From positions 1 through 14,318 of the forward strand of contig DBFP01000028.1 of assembly GCA_002294405.1 (NCBI GenBank): a stretch of DNA of 14,318 bases, read 5' to 3'. Position 1 is the first letter of the stretch, and each line of letters begins with the position of its first letter. Made by a program: the position numbers and the translations under genes. Positions 1-6,912 of the stretch are shown here, one piece after another. The DNA comes from Anaerolineales bacterium UBA877 (GTDB lineage Bacteria > Chloroflexota > Anaerolineae > Anaerolineales > Villigracilaceae). Under the pieces are notes generated by a model that searched no databases, was not told the origin of the DNA, and saw nothing but the letters and a program-made list of their open reading frames with translations.

Positions 1-204
1 TACTCGGGAAAGTACACGATACAGGATGCCCAGTTGAACATCAATGTTGATATTTCCTGGAATGAGGCCTGGGTTGGTACTTTACAGATTCGCTCTATTT
101 GTTTCGTGGGTTCCCGACTACAACTGATTTCAGCATGGGCAGCGAGCCCTTTTGAGCCGGACAGAATCGTTCGGGGCATTTTGGAGTGGGAGCGCGAAGT
201 GTAA
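1..204 (+). CDS. Lipocalin-like domain protein, C-terminal 67 residues (partial)
   Basis: The frame is open from the first base to the TAA at 202-204, so only the C-terminus is present. The fragment contains the pattern YSGKYTI, then DISWNEAWVGT, then RIVRGILEWERE at the end. This resembles the C-terminal half of the small Lipocalin_5-type family, where a Tyr-Gly-Tyr strand, a 'SWNxxWVGTxQ' strand and a closing 'R.vL.WER' strand are typical. These are small beta-barrel proteins of unknown ligand. The stop codon lies 8 nt before the first attC site, so this is the gene of the leftmost, incomplete cassette. Family assignment is from remembered sequence pattern and no function beyond the fold can be given. 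Confidence 0.6.
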   Translation, partial: YSGKYTIQDAQLNINVDISWNEAWVGTLQIRSICFVGSRLQLISAWAASPFEPDRIVRGILEWEREV

Positions 205-211
205 TGTTGCG

Positions 212-335
212 GGCTAACACCGTCTCCAGCGGACAGGGCTTCGCCCTGAGGGTACGCAATGGCCTTTCAAGAAGTAGTGCTAGAATGCAAGCGAGTCTTC
301 CCCGTCCGCCCTGCCGCTGAGCCACACCGTTGGGC
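212..335 (+). repeat. attC site 1 (124 bp)
   Basis: The left core is GGCTAAC (212-218) and the right core GTTGGGC (329-335), matching GTTRRRY. Inside, CAGCGG-A-CAGGGC (227-239) pairs perfectly with GCCCTG-CCGCTG (308-319), leaving A233 extrahelical, as expected of a folded attC. A local hairpin AGGGC-TTC-GCCCT sits in the variable centre. The left core departs from RYYYAAC at its second base. The site terminates the lipocalin-like cassette. Confidence 0.85.
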
Positions 336-361
336 AGCCACTTGCAAAGAAAGGATGAATT

Positions 362-763
362 ATGGCTTATTACATCAAGCTCTATTTTGCAACACTTATC
401 GCATTCTTTGCGATTGACATGGTCTGGCTTGGTCTTGTTGCTCGCACTTTCTATCGCAAGCAACTCGGTTTCCTATTGAGTCCTAATACCAATTGGGTCG
501 CGGCAATAATTTTCTATTTGCTGTTCATCGCAGGAATCTTGGTGTTCGTGGTTTTACCAGGCTTGGAGGATAACTCGCTCAAAATAACCATCCTGCGCGC
601 AGCTTTGTTTGGACTCGTTACATACGCAACCTATGATCTGACCAATCTTGCTACTGTGAAGGATTGGCCACTACTCATCACTATTGTTGATCTGGCCTGG
701 GGAACAGTCTTGAGCATTGCAGTAAGTTGTGTCGGATTTTTTGCAGGTAAGTGGCTTGGCTAG
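362..763 (+). CDS. DUF2177 family membrane protein (cassette gene)
   Basis: This 133-residue integral membrane protein resembles the DUF2177 family, whose function is unknown. Hydrophobic segments are visible near residues 6-26 (LYFATLIAFFAIDMVWLG), 45-66, 75-95 and 103-128, which predicts four transmembrane helices with short loops. Family-typical features include the acidic residue within helix 1 (IDMVWLG) and the TYDLTNLAT segment in the third hydrophobic stretch. The ATG follows AAAGGA by about 6 nt. The gene begins 27 nt after attC1 and ends 13 nt before attC2, so it fills its cassette and has no visible promoter of its own. Transcription probably depends on an upstream cassette promoter. 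The length is normal for the family and nothing suggests decay. Confidence 0.8.
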   Translation: MAYYIKLYFATLIAFFAIDMVWLGLVARTFYRKQLGFLLSPNTNWVAAIIFYLLFIAGILVFVVLPGLEDNSLKITILRAALFGLVTYATYDLTNLATVKDWPLLITIVDLAWGTVLSIAVSCVGFFAGKWLG

Positions 764-776
764 AAAATGAATAGCT

Positions 777-901
777 GCCCAACAACGGCTCCACCGGACG
801 GGGCTATCGCCCCGAAGGTATGCGGCGCGTTTTTTGAAGTGAGGCGATAATCACATAGGGGCTTTCCCAATCCGCCCCGCCGGTGAGCCAATCCGTTAGG
901 C
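777..901 (+). repeat. attC site 2 (125 bp)
   Basis: The cores are GCCCAAC (777-783) and GTTAGGC (895-901), both fitting RYYYAAC/GTTRRRY. CACCGG-A-CGGGGC (792-804) pairs perfectly with GCCCCG-CCGGTG (874-885), leaving A798 unpaired. A competing local hairpin CGGGGC-TAT-CGCCCCG follows the left arm. This is the most canonical site of the array. Confidence 0.92.
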
Positions 902-981
902 TGGCATTATGACTACTGTATCATAGCGGAATTGCGGACTGGAAAGCTTTGACAACAGCAAAAGGTGATATGGAGGTTGTC

Positions 982-2163
982 ATGAACATAAGCAGGAAGC
1001 AACTTGCCTCGTTATTTATTTGCAGTCTGGTTCCCTGGATCGTGGGAAATGGTCTACTCCCACTGCTTCCAGTATATGCCGTAAAATTGGGCGCGGACTC
1101 CACAATAGCGGGTTTATATCTTGCTTTCTCCTATCTTGCCATCGCCTTGGGAGCCCTATCGGCTGGATGGGTGTCTGGAAGTCGCTATCGTCGAAAAATT
1201 CCATTGATTATTGCGAGCTCGGCTGGTGTTCCCTTAGCATGGTTGATGGGGCAGGCTAATTCGATCTGGACTTTGACCATATTGACTGCCCTCCTCTGGT
1301 TTTGCGGCGGCTTGGGACTGGCATTAATTGGTATATTGACAGGCATGTCTGCCGGGGAAAATGAGCGCGGCAAAATATTCGGCATCCTTGCATTGACAAG
1401 CGGACTGGGATCAGTCGTTGGCGGATTGGGAGCGGGGTGGCTGGTAAATAATTGGGGATACACCCCCATGTTCAGTGCCCTGGCTGTTTTCATGCTCTTA
1501 TGGCCTTTGACCGCGTTGCTTCTAGAAGAAAAGCAAGATAAAAAGTCTCAACACGAAGAAGACATACCTCGGAAACCAAAGCCGTTGGGAAGAAATTATT
1601 TCTTATTGTTTTTAGCCAGCATTATGGCATCCATCGCAGGTTTTTTTATCTTACTTATCCGGTCGCTTGCGATGAGCAATATGGGATTCGGTCCACTGGA
1701 GATTTCGAGCACCGTCGTGGTTGGAGGTTTAATCTCAATGCCGCTTCCCTTCTTGATGGGCTGGCTTTCGGATCGGATTGACCGAAAAACGTTTCTCGTC
1801 CTTGGGTATCTCTCCGCATTTGCCGCTTTGATCCTGCTGGCAGTTTCCAATGCGCTCTGGCAATTTTGGTTGGTACTCATACTTCAAGGGATCGCGGTGG
1901 GATGTAACAGCTCCGTCGGAAATGCCTGGGTTACTGACCTGATCCCACGCGAATCTCTCGGAAAGGGACTTGCTCTTTTTGGATCCACAGTCTGGATCGG
2001 CGGGATTATTGGATTTGCGTTGGCAGGATACATGCTACAAAACCTGGGTTTCACACTTACTTGTTTTATCGGAGGCTGCCTGGGGTTGGCTGCCGTAGGA
2101 TTGTTGATCCCGATCCAGGCCAAATCACGACTTACCAGCCAGCCTAACACCGGCTCCACCTGA
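982..2163 (+). CDS. MFS transporter, DHA1-like (cassette gene)
   Basis: A 393-residue major facilitator superfamily protein with about twelve hydrophobic segments in two six-helix halves. They are split by a charged central loop rich in Glu and Lys (EEKQDKKSQHEED, near residue 190). A degenerate motif A follows helix 2 (GWVSGSRYRRK), and a fuller copy (GWLSDRIDRKTF) lies in the second half. Such proteins are proton-coupled drug or metabolite exporters; the substrate cannot be read from the sequence. Of three in-frame starts (TTG 949, ATG 970, ATG 982) the last is chosen because GGAGGT (972-977) lies 4 nt upstream and the protein then starts directly with the first helix. The final codons run into attC3: the stop at 2161-2163 falls on the left stem of that site. 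Confidence 0.9.
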   Translation: MNISRKQLASLFICSLVPWIVGNGLLPLLPVYAVKLGADSTIAGLYLAFSYLAIALGALSAGWVSGSRYRRKIPLIIASSAGVPLAWLMGQANSIWTLTILTALLWFCGGLGLALIGILTGMSAGENERGKIFGILALTSGLGSVVGGLGAGWLVNNWGYTPMFSALAVFMLLWPLTALLLEEKQDKKSQHEEDIPRKPKPLGRNYFLLFLASIMASIAGFFILLIRSLAMSNMGFGPLEISSTVVVGGLISMPLPFLMGWLSDRIDRKTFLVLGYLSAFAALILLAVSNALWQFWLVLILQGIAVGCNSSVGNAWVTDLIPRESLGKGLALFGSTVWIGGIIGFALAGYMLQNLGFTLTCFIGGCLGLAAVGLLIPIQAKSRLTSQPNTGST

Positions 2164-2265
2164 CCGCCTTCGGCGCGGATCTGTGGCAGCAATTCGGCAG
2201 AAAAAGTGATTTTACGCAATCTTATCTCGTCCAAATCAGGCGGCAGGTGATCCATATCGTTGCGC
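2142..2265 (+). repeat. attC site 3 (124 bp)
   Basis: The left core is GCCTAAC (2142-2148) and the right core GTTGCGC (2259-2265). CACCTG-A-CCGCC (2157-2168) pairs perfectly with GGCGG-CAGGTG (2239-2249), leaving A2163 extrahelical. A local CGCC-TTC-GGCG hairpin follows the left arm. The right core has a C at the fifth position, where GTTRRRY expects a purine, so recombination may be impaired. The first 22 bases also encode the C-terminus and stop codon of the MFS gene. Confidence 0.82.
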
Positions 2266-2281
2266 CGCGAATAAGGTAATG

Positions 2282-3208
2282 ATGAATTCAGATAAATTGA
2301 TAAGGGATTTAGCAAAGAGAAAAAGCTGGCGTCTGGTACAGTGCATTGACCTGGGAACAACTGCTGATATCTTTATCATTGAAAAAGGCACCAGGAGATT
2401 TGCCCTGAAGACTCCACGGGATCCGCTTTCCAATAGTTTATCTCTGAAAACAGAATACCTGGTGTTGCAGCATCTCAATCAAACACCAATGAAACAATAT
2501 GTGCCAAACATCTTTGAGTGGGTGCAAGAAGTAAATGGTTTTCTGATGGAGTATTTGTGCTATCCCGGTCAGGGGTGTGAGACCAAGCCGGATACGATCG
2601 GGGTTTTGGCGTTGATACTCAAGTCACTACATGCGTTAGAAATACCAACAGCATTGGATATTGGTGATGACAGGCCGGATATCATCGCTGCAATCAGTAA
2701 ACGATTTCGCGACGTATTCCAAATGGTTTTGAAAGGTCATTCTTTTTGGGCTTTGTTGCCTAAAGAAGACTTGCTCAAGTTAGAAATTGTGCGCAGACAC
2801 TATGAAACCTACAACAACCTTCTTTCAACATTTGAGACCATCGCCAATGATAAGAAGGTAGCACTAACACATGGAGATTTGGCAGGTGACAATATCATGT
2901 TGTCCGAGGATGGAAGATTAGTGTTAGCTGACTGGGGAGAGACTAGAATAAGCTCGCCGCTAACAGACATTGCTTTATTGTTCACACACTCTCATTGGTC
3001 TCCTGACGATGTTCATCGGTTCATACGGCTATATTTTGACGAAGATTCGGTGAATGTAAAAAGAGAGTTATCAACAATTCAGGTTTTGTCGAAACTTTAT
3101 CGGTATCGTTCTTGTGTACAATCATTACTGTGGCTGAAGGAGGAAGGTATGGATGGGCTTGATTCAATTGGAAGAGAGCATTTTGATAGGCTGTTAGTAA
3201 CTTTGTAA
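2282..3208 (+). CDS. APH-family phosphotransferase (cassette gene)
   Basis: A protein of about 308 residues in the aminoglycoside phosphotransferase/choline kinase superfamily (protein-kinase-like fold). The catalytic loop is LTHGDLAGDN (H197, D199, N204), followed by the metal-binding segment LADWGE (D217) and TDIALLF, the standard HGDxxxxN and DxD/W arrangement. Near the N-terminus, FALKTP supplies the likely ATP-binding lysine. Members phosphorylate small hydroxylated molecules, including antibiotics, choline, sugars and thiamine; the substrate here is unknown and resistance is only one option. Two adjacent ATG codons exist (2279 and 2282). The second is chosen because AAGG (2273-2276) is then 5 nt away instead of 2. 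The gene sits between attC3 and attC4 and fills its cassette. Confidence 0.85.
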   Translation: MNSDKLIRDLAKRKSWRLVQCIDLGTTADIFIIEKGTRRFALKTPRDPLSNSLSLKTEYLVLQHLNQTPMKQYVPNIFEWVQEVNGFLMEYLCYPGQGCETKPDTIGVLALILKSLHALEIPTALDIGDDRPDIIAAISKRFRDVFQMVLKGHSFWALLPKEDLLKLEIVRRHYETYNNLLSTFETIANDKKVALTHGDLAGDNIMLSEDGRLVLADWGETRISSPLTDIALLFTHSHWSPDDVHRFIRLYFDEDSVNVKRELSTIQVLSKLYRYRSCVQSLLWLKEEGMDGLDSIGREHFDRLLVTL

Positions 3209-3230
3209 ACCGTAATAATTGATGAACGCG

Positions 3231-3291
3231 GCCCAACCCCGCCTCCAGCGGACAGCGGCTCCGACATCTCCGCAGAATCAAAATGTTAGGT
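3231..3291 (+). repeat. attC site 4 (61 bp, short type)
   Basis: The cores are GCCCAAC (3231-3237) and GTTAGGT (3285-3291), both matching the consensus and complementary apart from one G-T pair. CAGCGG (3246-3251) pairs with CCGCAG (3270-3275) with one A-A mismatch, and A3252 is a candidate extrahelical base. The stretch CTCCAGCGGAC is shared with attC1. It is half the length of the other three sites, so its cassette probably has a different origin. It ends the APH cassette. Confidence 0.72.
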
Positions 3292-3315
3292 AAGAAAATA
3301 GTTATTGAGGTAACT

Positions 3316-3846
3316 ATGAACCACCCCATTCATTTCGCTGTTGCTGAAGAGTTATGGAAGCAACTCAATGGCCTTGGTGAGCTAATAAGGGATACAGCTT
3401 GTGGGGGTTCACAACACATACCATTGTTTATTGGAACCACCAAAGGGCGTAGCACCCGAATTTGCGATGTTGATCTTCTCATCGTTTCAGATAATCAGGT
3501 CAAGGTCATCGTCGAGATCGAGGAGTCTGGATTTTTGCCGACAAAGATATGTGGGAAGTTTCTTCAATCAGCAATCGCGACATACTTCATCCACGATTCA
3601 CTTGCGGGATCTCCGTTTCCATACAGCAACCGCGTGTTATTTGTTCAGGTGCTCGACGGCTCGAAATGCCTCAAACAAGACACCCGGAAGGATTCTCAAG
3701 GTGAACTGATTGAACAAAGGATTCGCAAGATGCTTCCACTCAAAGGGAGTAGCATCATCGATTACCATTTGTTCTTTGTCCAAGGTATTGACGACCGCGC
3801 GGGGCTCAAGTCTGTCGCTGCGGCAGTGTTGGAGGCTCTTAACTAA
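3316..3846 (+). CDS. Uncharacterised protein, possibly PD-(D/E)XK nuclease-like
   Basis: A 176-residue protein that I do not recognise by name. A beta-strand pair with acidic residues stands out: ICDVDLLIVS (D51, D53) followed by VKVIVEIEES (E67, E69, E70) and then PTKICGKFLQ. The spacing of an Asp, an ExE pair and a downstream Lys (K77) on strands is reminiscent of PD-(D/E)XK restriction-type nucleases, but the core has ExE in place of ExK, so this is only a suggestion. ATG 3316 is used because GAGGT lies 6 nt before it. An upstream ATG at 3283 is rejected because it straddles the recombination point of attC4. The gene follows attC4 like a cassette, but no attC follows it. Confidence 0.6.
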   Translation: MNHPIHFAVAEELWKQLNGLGELIRDTACGGSQHIPLFIGTTKGRSTRICDVDLLIVSDNQVKVIVEIEESGFLPTKICGKFLQSAIATYFIHDSLAGSPFPYSNRVLFVQVLDGSKCLKQDTRKDSQGELIEQRIRKMLPLKGSSIIDYHLFFVQGIDDRAGLKSVAAAVLEALN

Positions 3847-3959
3847 GAAGCGTTTCTAACCAAGACTTCTCGTGCTCGTCCAAATCATGAGAGACTTTTT
3901 TCTCTAATTGCGACTAAACTCTGCTTAGCTTACACATGTAAATCTAGGAGATAATGCTT

Positions 3960-4436
3960 ATGAACAGACTTCGCTATAATTTTGAATACAATTGGGAACC
4001 CTTCACTGTGGGAGGCAAACATCTAACTTTTACCCAATTCAAAACCACCATTCTTTATAGAAACCAGTGCAGTCATTGGGGAGCCGTCGTCTATAAGTGG
4101 GAGGGCGTTCTCGACAAAGACTCTCATACCGGGGAAACGGGCATTTTGATTGGTGAAACCGATGACATTAGACAACGTATCAATCAATATCTCCATGGAC
4201 AGCAGACAAGCGGGAATGCTTACTGGCGTAGCGTCCTCCTAGAGAAAGGTGAAATACGTCTATTTATTCTGAACCTGCAAACAGCTAACTTTCAGATTGA
4301 CGACTTGAGTTCCTGTGCATTCAACACTACAGATTTCTCTAGTAATAACAGGCGTCTTGTTTATGAGCAAGCTTTAGTTATGCGAGAAGTAGAACAAAAA
4401 CGACCAAAAGTATGGATTGTGAACAGGAAACTATAA
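3960..4436 (+). CDS. GIY-YIG-like nuclease domain protein
   Basis: A 158-residue protein with the layout of a GIY-YIG fold. A strand GAVVYKW (41-47) stands for the GIY motif, and ILIGETDDIRQRINQYL (62-78) stands for YIG plus the helix bearing the catalytic arginine (R71 or R73). A later glutamate (E136, in VYEQALV) and a terminal Asn (N156, in VNRKL) match the family's metal-binding Glu and C-terminal Asn. GIY-YIG enzymes cut DNA in homing, repair or restriction; this one is short and has no second domain, so its target is unknown. AGGAG (3946-3950) lies 9 nt before ATG 3960 and only 3 nt before the alternative ATG 3954. It stands 113 nt after the nuclease-like gene on the same strand and converges with the DUF499 gene. 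Confidence 0.65.
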   Translation: MNRLRYNFEYNWEPFTVGGKHLTFTQFKTTILYRNQCSHWGAVVYKWEGVLDKDSHTGETGILIGETDDIRQRINQYLHGQQTSGNAYWRSVLLEKGEIRLFILNLQTANFQIDDLSSCAFNTTDFSSNNRRLVYEQALVMREVEQKRPKVWIVNRKL

Positions 4437-4498
4437 CTGAATGTAATCCTTGGGAACGGCCAATCCTATCTCCATATATCCGCTCCCCCCCCATCCAA

Positions 4499-4530
4499 AA
4501 ACCGTGACAGTCTCACCATCATCACGGTTT
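4499..4530. terminator. Inverted repeat between convergent genes, possible terminator
   Basis: AAACCGTGA (4499-4507) and TCACGGTTT (4522-4530) form a 9-bp stem around a 14-nt loop. It lies 62 nt after the GIY-YIG stop and 82 nt beyond the DUF499 stop. There is no long T-run on either strand, so termination is plausible but not certain. Confidence 0.4.
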
Positions 4531-4611
4531 CTAGTTATATTCAGCCCGGCATATTCTCGCCGAGTAATAGCCCTGGATGGGATCATTCAACCAACCAGGG
4601 ATATTCGTTTA

Positions 4612-6912
4612 TTACTCTATTTCAATTCCCATCTGTCGGAACGCCTCTTTGACCTTATCTTCATACTCCTGTTCTGTCAGTTGACCATCGCGCACATTGA
4701 CCGAGAGTTCGAGCCGGTTGTATCGGCTTTGCAGGTAGTTGAGTACACCCATCAGGTTTGAAACCTTCCCTTTTGGCACAATGAAATTCAGACTCAATTG
4801 CTGGTACTTGCCTGCTACAGGTGGGAGAACCATTGGAGGCGGGGTTTGTCTTTGTCCATTGCCAATCGTTTCTCCAGTCGTAATAGTTACGGGAGGGTAA
4901 ACAGGTTCTTTCCCCTGTGCGGCGCGCTGTGCTTCGCAAACTTCCGCCTTGACTAGAATTTCATCATCGGTAAAGGAGATTGAAGGTTCCTCTTTGTAAT
5001 ATCGGCAGATAGGTTGTTCGTCTTTGAGTTCGCCAAGACCGAAGAGACCCTTGCGTACGCCTTCGGCGATTCCGGCATCCCAAACAGTCTGGTTGATGGC
5101 ACGCGTTTCGCCGGGGGTTTTCAGGCTTGCCTGGTAGAGTTGAGATGTGGAGACCCAATCGCGCTCTTTGAGATATTTTTCCTTGATGACTAGTGGAGCG
5201 ATCTTTTCCAGGATTTCACTATCCATGCGCAAGCGGTCGTAGACTTCCTGATCGAGCAACTTGTTATCACCGACCGTTGGCAGGCCAAGGTCAATTTCTT
5301 TCCATCCAGTGCGGGCTGGCAAGTAGAGGTGCCGGTACAAGCGACGAATGGCTTCGGAAAGGTCGCCATCTAGCTTCTTCAGGTTGTCCTTGATCTCCTT
5401 ATGTTGTTCGGGGGTCAGTTTCAGGGTTTGATCATCGGATAGGCCCTGGAAGGCCAGATGCTTGCGGACTAGGTTTTCAAAGGCGGCACGCTCGTTGGGC
5501 ATTGGAACCAAGAAGAAAATGGTATTGCGATGAACCCGCGGTGTGTTGCCTTTCTCTTCTAGCATGGTACGCATACGGGCATCGTCCGGCTCAGAGAAAA
5601 CTAACAACTTCAGATCCGGTGTATCCGGGATGTCGCTGGTCTGATCGCGCCAGATATGTACTTTCAATTTGTCACCCTTGATGCACACGTTTAACAGAGC
5701 CGCTTCCACTTCCGTGATCTCCGGTTTTTGGATATTCTCCATGCGGGTCAGCAGTAAACGGTTGAGGTTGGCCTGGTTGGAGAAGAAATACTTACCGGCC
5801 TGGTTTTGGATGTAGAACAAGCGTCCTTTGAGTTCCTCGACTGCCTCGGCCACGACCGCAGAAGGGTTCTCCAGAGTGGTGGAGTTGCGCTTGATCTCGG
5901 CCAGGGTGGCACAGCGCTCAATCCCTCCCGAGAAAGAATACATAAATGTAGCAGTTGTGACACGCTCGCCTAGGCGTAGACCCTGGTAGGCTTTACCCAG
6001 TGTTGCGCTGACTTTCCTTGATCCAGCATCTGGGCTGGTGATGTCAGCGGCGATGACACTGTCAAACTCAGCTCCGATATGCTTGAGCAGTTCGCGGCGG
6101 ATCTCCTGGTTGGACAGATCGAAATCCGCCAGCCCAATGTATGGAAGGTTGCGATCTTTGAGACCATGAACGACCAGTGCAAGCAGACGCAGCACACCAC
6201 GGGTGCGCTGGAAAGTGGAGAAGCTACCCCAGCGTTGGTAAAGAACATCCACCACATCCGGCAGGAATGGATAGGATGTCTCGAAGCGTTGGCGGTATTC
6301 CGAGGCTTCCACCCCGGCTGGCAATAGCGATTCACGCCCGGCGTATTCCATGAAGGCAGCTATTTCCTTGGCAGCGGCTTTCTTGTTCACACTCGCGAAT
6401 AGCCGGCAGCGGATGACCTGGGTGATCTCATTCTCCTGCACCGGCGTATAGATCTTCTCCACCCGCCCGGAGACGCGCTGCAACTGCTGGAACAATTGCT
6501 CAGCCCGCGCGTCGAAGTGCTCCATCAGGCTGGACGGCAGGGTAACAACCAGGGCAACTTGCTCCAGCGTGCTGACCAGTTCGGTCAGTTCCTGCATAAA
6601 AGCAATGGTTTGAGTTGCCAGAGTGCTCTCGACTACTGGTACGCCAGCAGCCTTGGTGACATATTCCAGAAGTTCGTCGAGCAGGATCAACACCGGTCCC
6701 TGGCTCGTAAGCAACTCACGAAACTTATCGGTACGCCCAGGTGAGGTCAGGCCAGAGAATTTCTTTTGTTTCCCGGTTAGTTGCTCTTCCAGTTGACCCC
6801 AGAGCGTATCCTTCGCAGCCATGGCTGTACCAACCATCACCACCCGTTTAGCTCCCCATTCCGCAGCCTTGTGATACATGGCGATCAGGGCATGCGTTTT
6901 GCCGCCGCGAGT
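4612..6912 (-). CDS. DUF499 (COG1483-type) ATPase, 5'-truncated within the Walker A motif
   Basis: A large P-loop ATPase of the DUF499 family, known from anti-phage islands together with DUF1156 methyltransferases, DUF3780 proteins and helicases. From the first ATG (6879) 755 codons are open, but homology-like sequence starts earlier, at about 6906, with GGKTHALIAMYHK. That is the second half of the Walker A motif (family form GGGKTH). An in-frame TAA at 6913-6915 then ends the frame, so the usual N-terminal 80-90 residues and the first Walker A residues are missing. Walker B is present as LILLDE (residues 64-69 from the ATG), and ALVVTLPSS is a likely sensor strand. Translation from 6879 would lack a P-loop and could not bind ATP normally. 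No partner genes are nearby. The upstream side abuts a recombinase fragment. Probably inactive unless the junction is an assembly error. Confidence 0.82.
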   Translation of the reverse strand, partial: TRGGKTHALIAMYHKAAEWGAKRVVMVGTAMAAKDTLWGQLEEQLTGKQKKFSGLTSPGRTDKFRELLTSQGPVLILLDELLEYVTKAAGVPVVESTLATQTIAFMQELTELVSTLEQVALVVTLPSSLMEHFDARAEQLFQQLQRVSGRVEKIYTPVQENEITQVIRCRLFASVNKKAAAKEIAAFMEYAGRESLLPAGVEASEYRQRFETSYPFLPDVVDVLYQRWGSFSTFQRTRGVLRLLALVVHGLKDRNLPYIGLADFDLSNQEIRRELLKHIGAEFDSVIAADITSPDAGSRKVSATLGKAYQGLRLGERVTTATFMYSFSGGIERCATLAEIKRNSTTLENPSAVVAEAVEELKGRLFYIQNQAGKYFFSNQANLNRLLLTRMENIQKPEITEVEAALLNVCIKGDKLKVHIWRDQTSDIPDTPDLKLLVFSEPDDARMRTMLEEKGNTPRVHRNTIFFLVPMPNERAAFENLVRKHLAFQGLSDDQTLKLTPEQHKEIKDNLKKLDGDLSEAIRRLYRHLYLPARTGWKEIDLGLPTVGDNKLLDQEVYDRLRMDSEILEKIAPLVIKEKYLKERDWVSTSQLYQASLKTPGETRAINQTVWDAGIAEGVRKGLFGLGELKDEQPICRYYKEEPSISFTDDEILVKAEVCEAQRAAQGKEPVYPPVTITTGETIGNGQRQTPPPMVLPPVAGKYQQLSLNFIVPKGKVSNLMGVLNYLQSRYNRLELSVNVRDGQLTEQEYEDKVKEAFRQMGIEIE

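Larger units (their letters stand above)
1..3291 (+). mobile_element. Integron gene-cassette array (at least four attC sites, no integrase in view)
   Basis: Four attC-like sites separate single genes that all lie on the plus strand, the arrangement of integron cassettes. The recombination points (G|TT of the right-hand core site) fall after 329, 895, 2259 and 3285. They define complete cassettes of about 566, 1364 and 1026 bp, plus a truncated one at the left edge. The cargo is a lipocalin-like protein, a DUF2177 membrane protein, an MFS transporter and an APH-type kinase. GTTRRRY cores lie at the right end of each site, so attI, the cassette promoter and intI, if they exist, lie left of position 1. 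Without them the stretch may be the distal part of a chromosomal integron or a cluster of attC sites lacking an integrase. After 3291 no further attC is recognisable. Confidence 0.82.

Noticed and set aside
204..3300. CRISPR array or simple repeats as an explanation for the recurring segments
   Set aside because: The recurrent segments are about 124 bp, imperfect, flank single genes and have mirrored core sites. This fits attC sites, and no short regular repeat/spacer pattern exists.
3880..3953. Promoter (TTGCGA followed by TACACA) for the GIY-YIG gene
   Set aside because: Both hexamers are poor matches, so it was not listed as a feature.
4570..4600. Hairpin CCCTGG/CCAGGG after the DUF499 stop as a terminator
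   Set aside because: Only six clean pairs around a long loop and no T-run on the minus strand, so support is insufficient.
4450..4761. Plus-strand open frame of 103 codons after the GIY-YIG gene
   Set aside because: Its second half is antisense to the DUF499 C-terminus, and its first half crosses the inverted repeat at 4499-4530. No protein family is recognisable.
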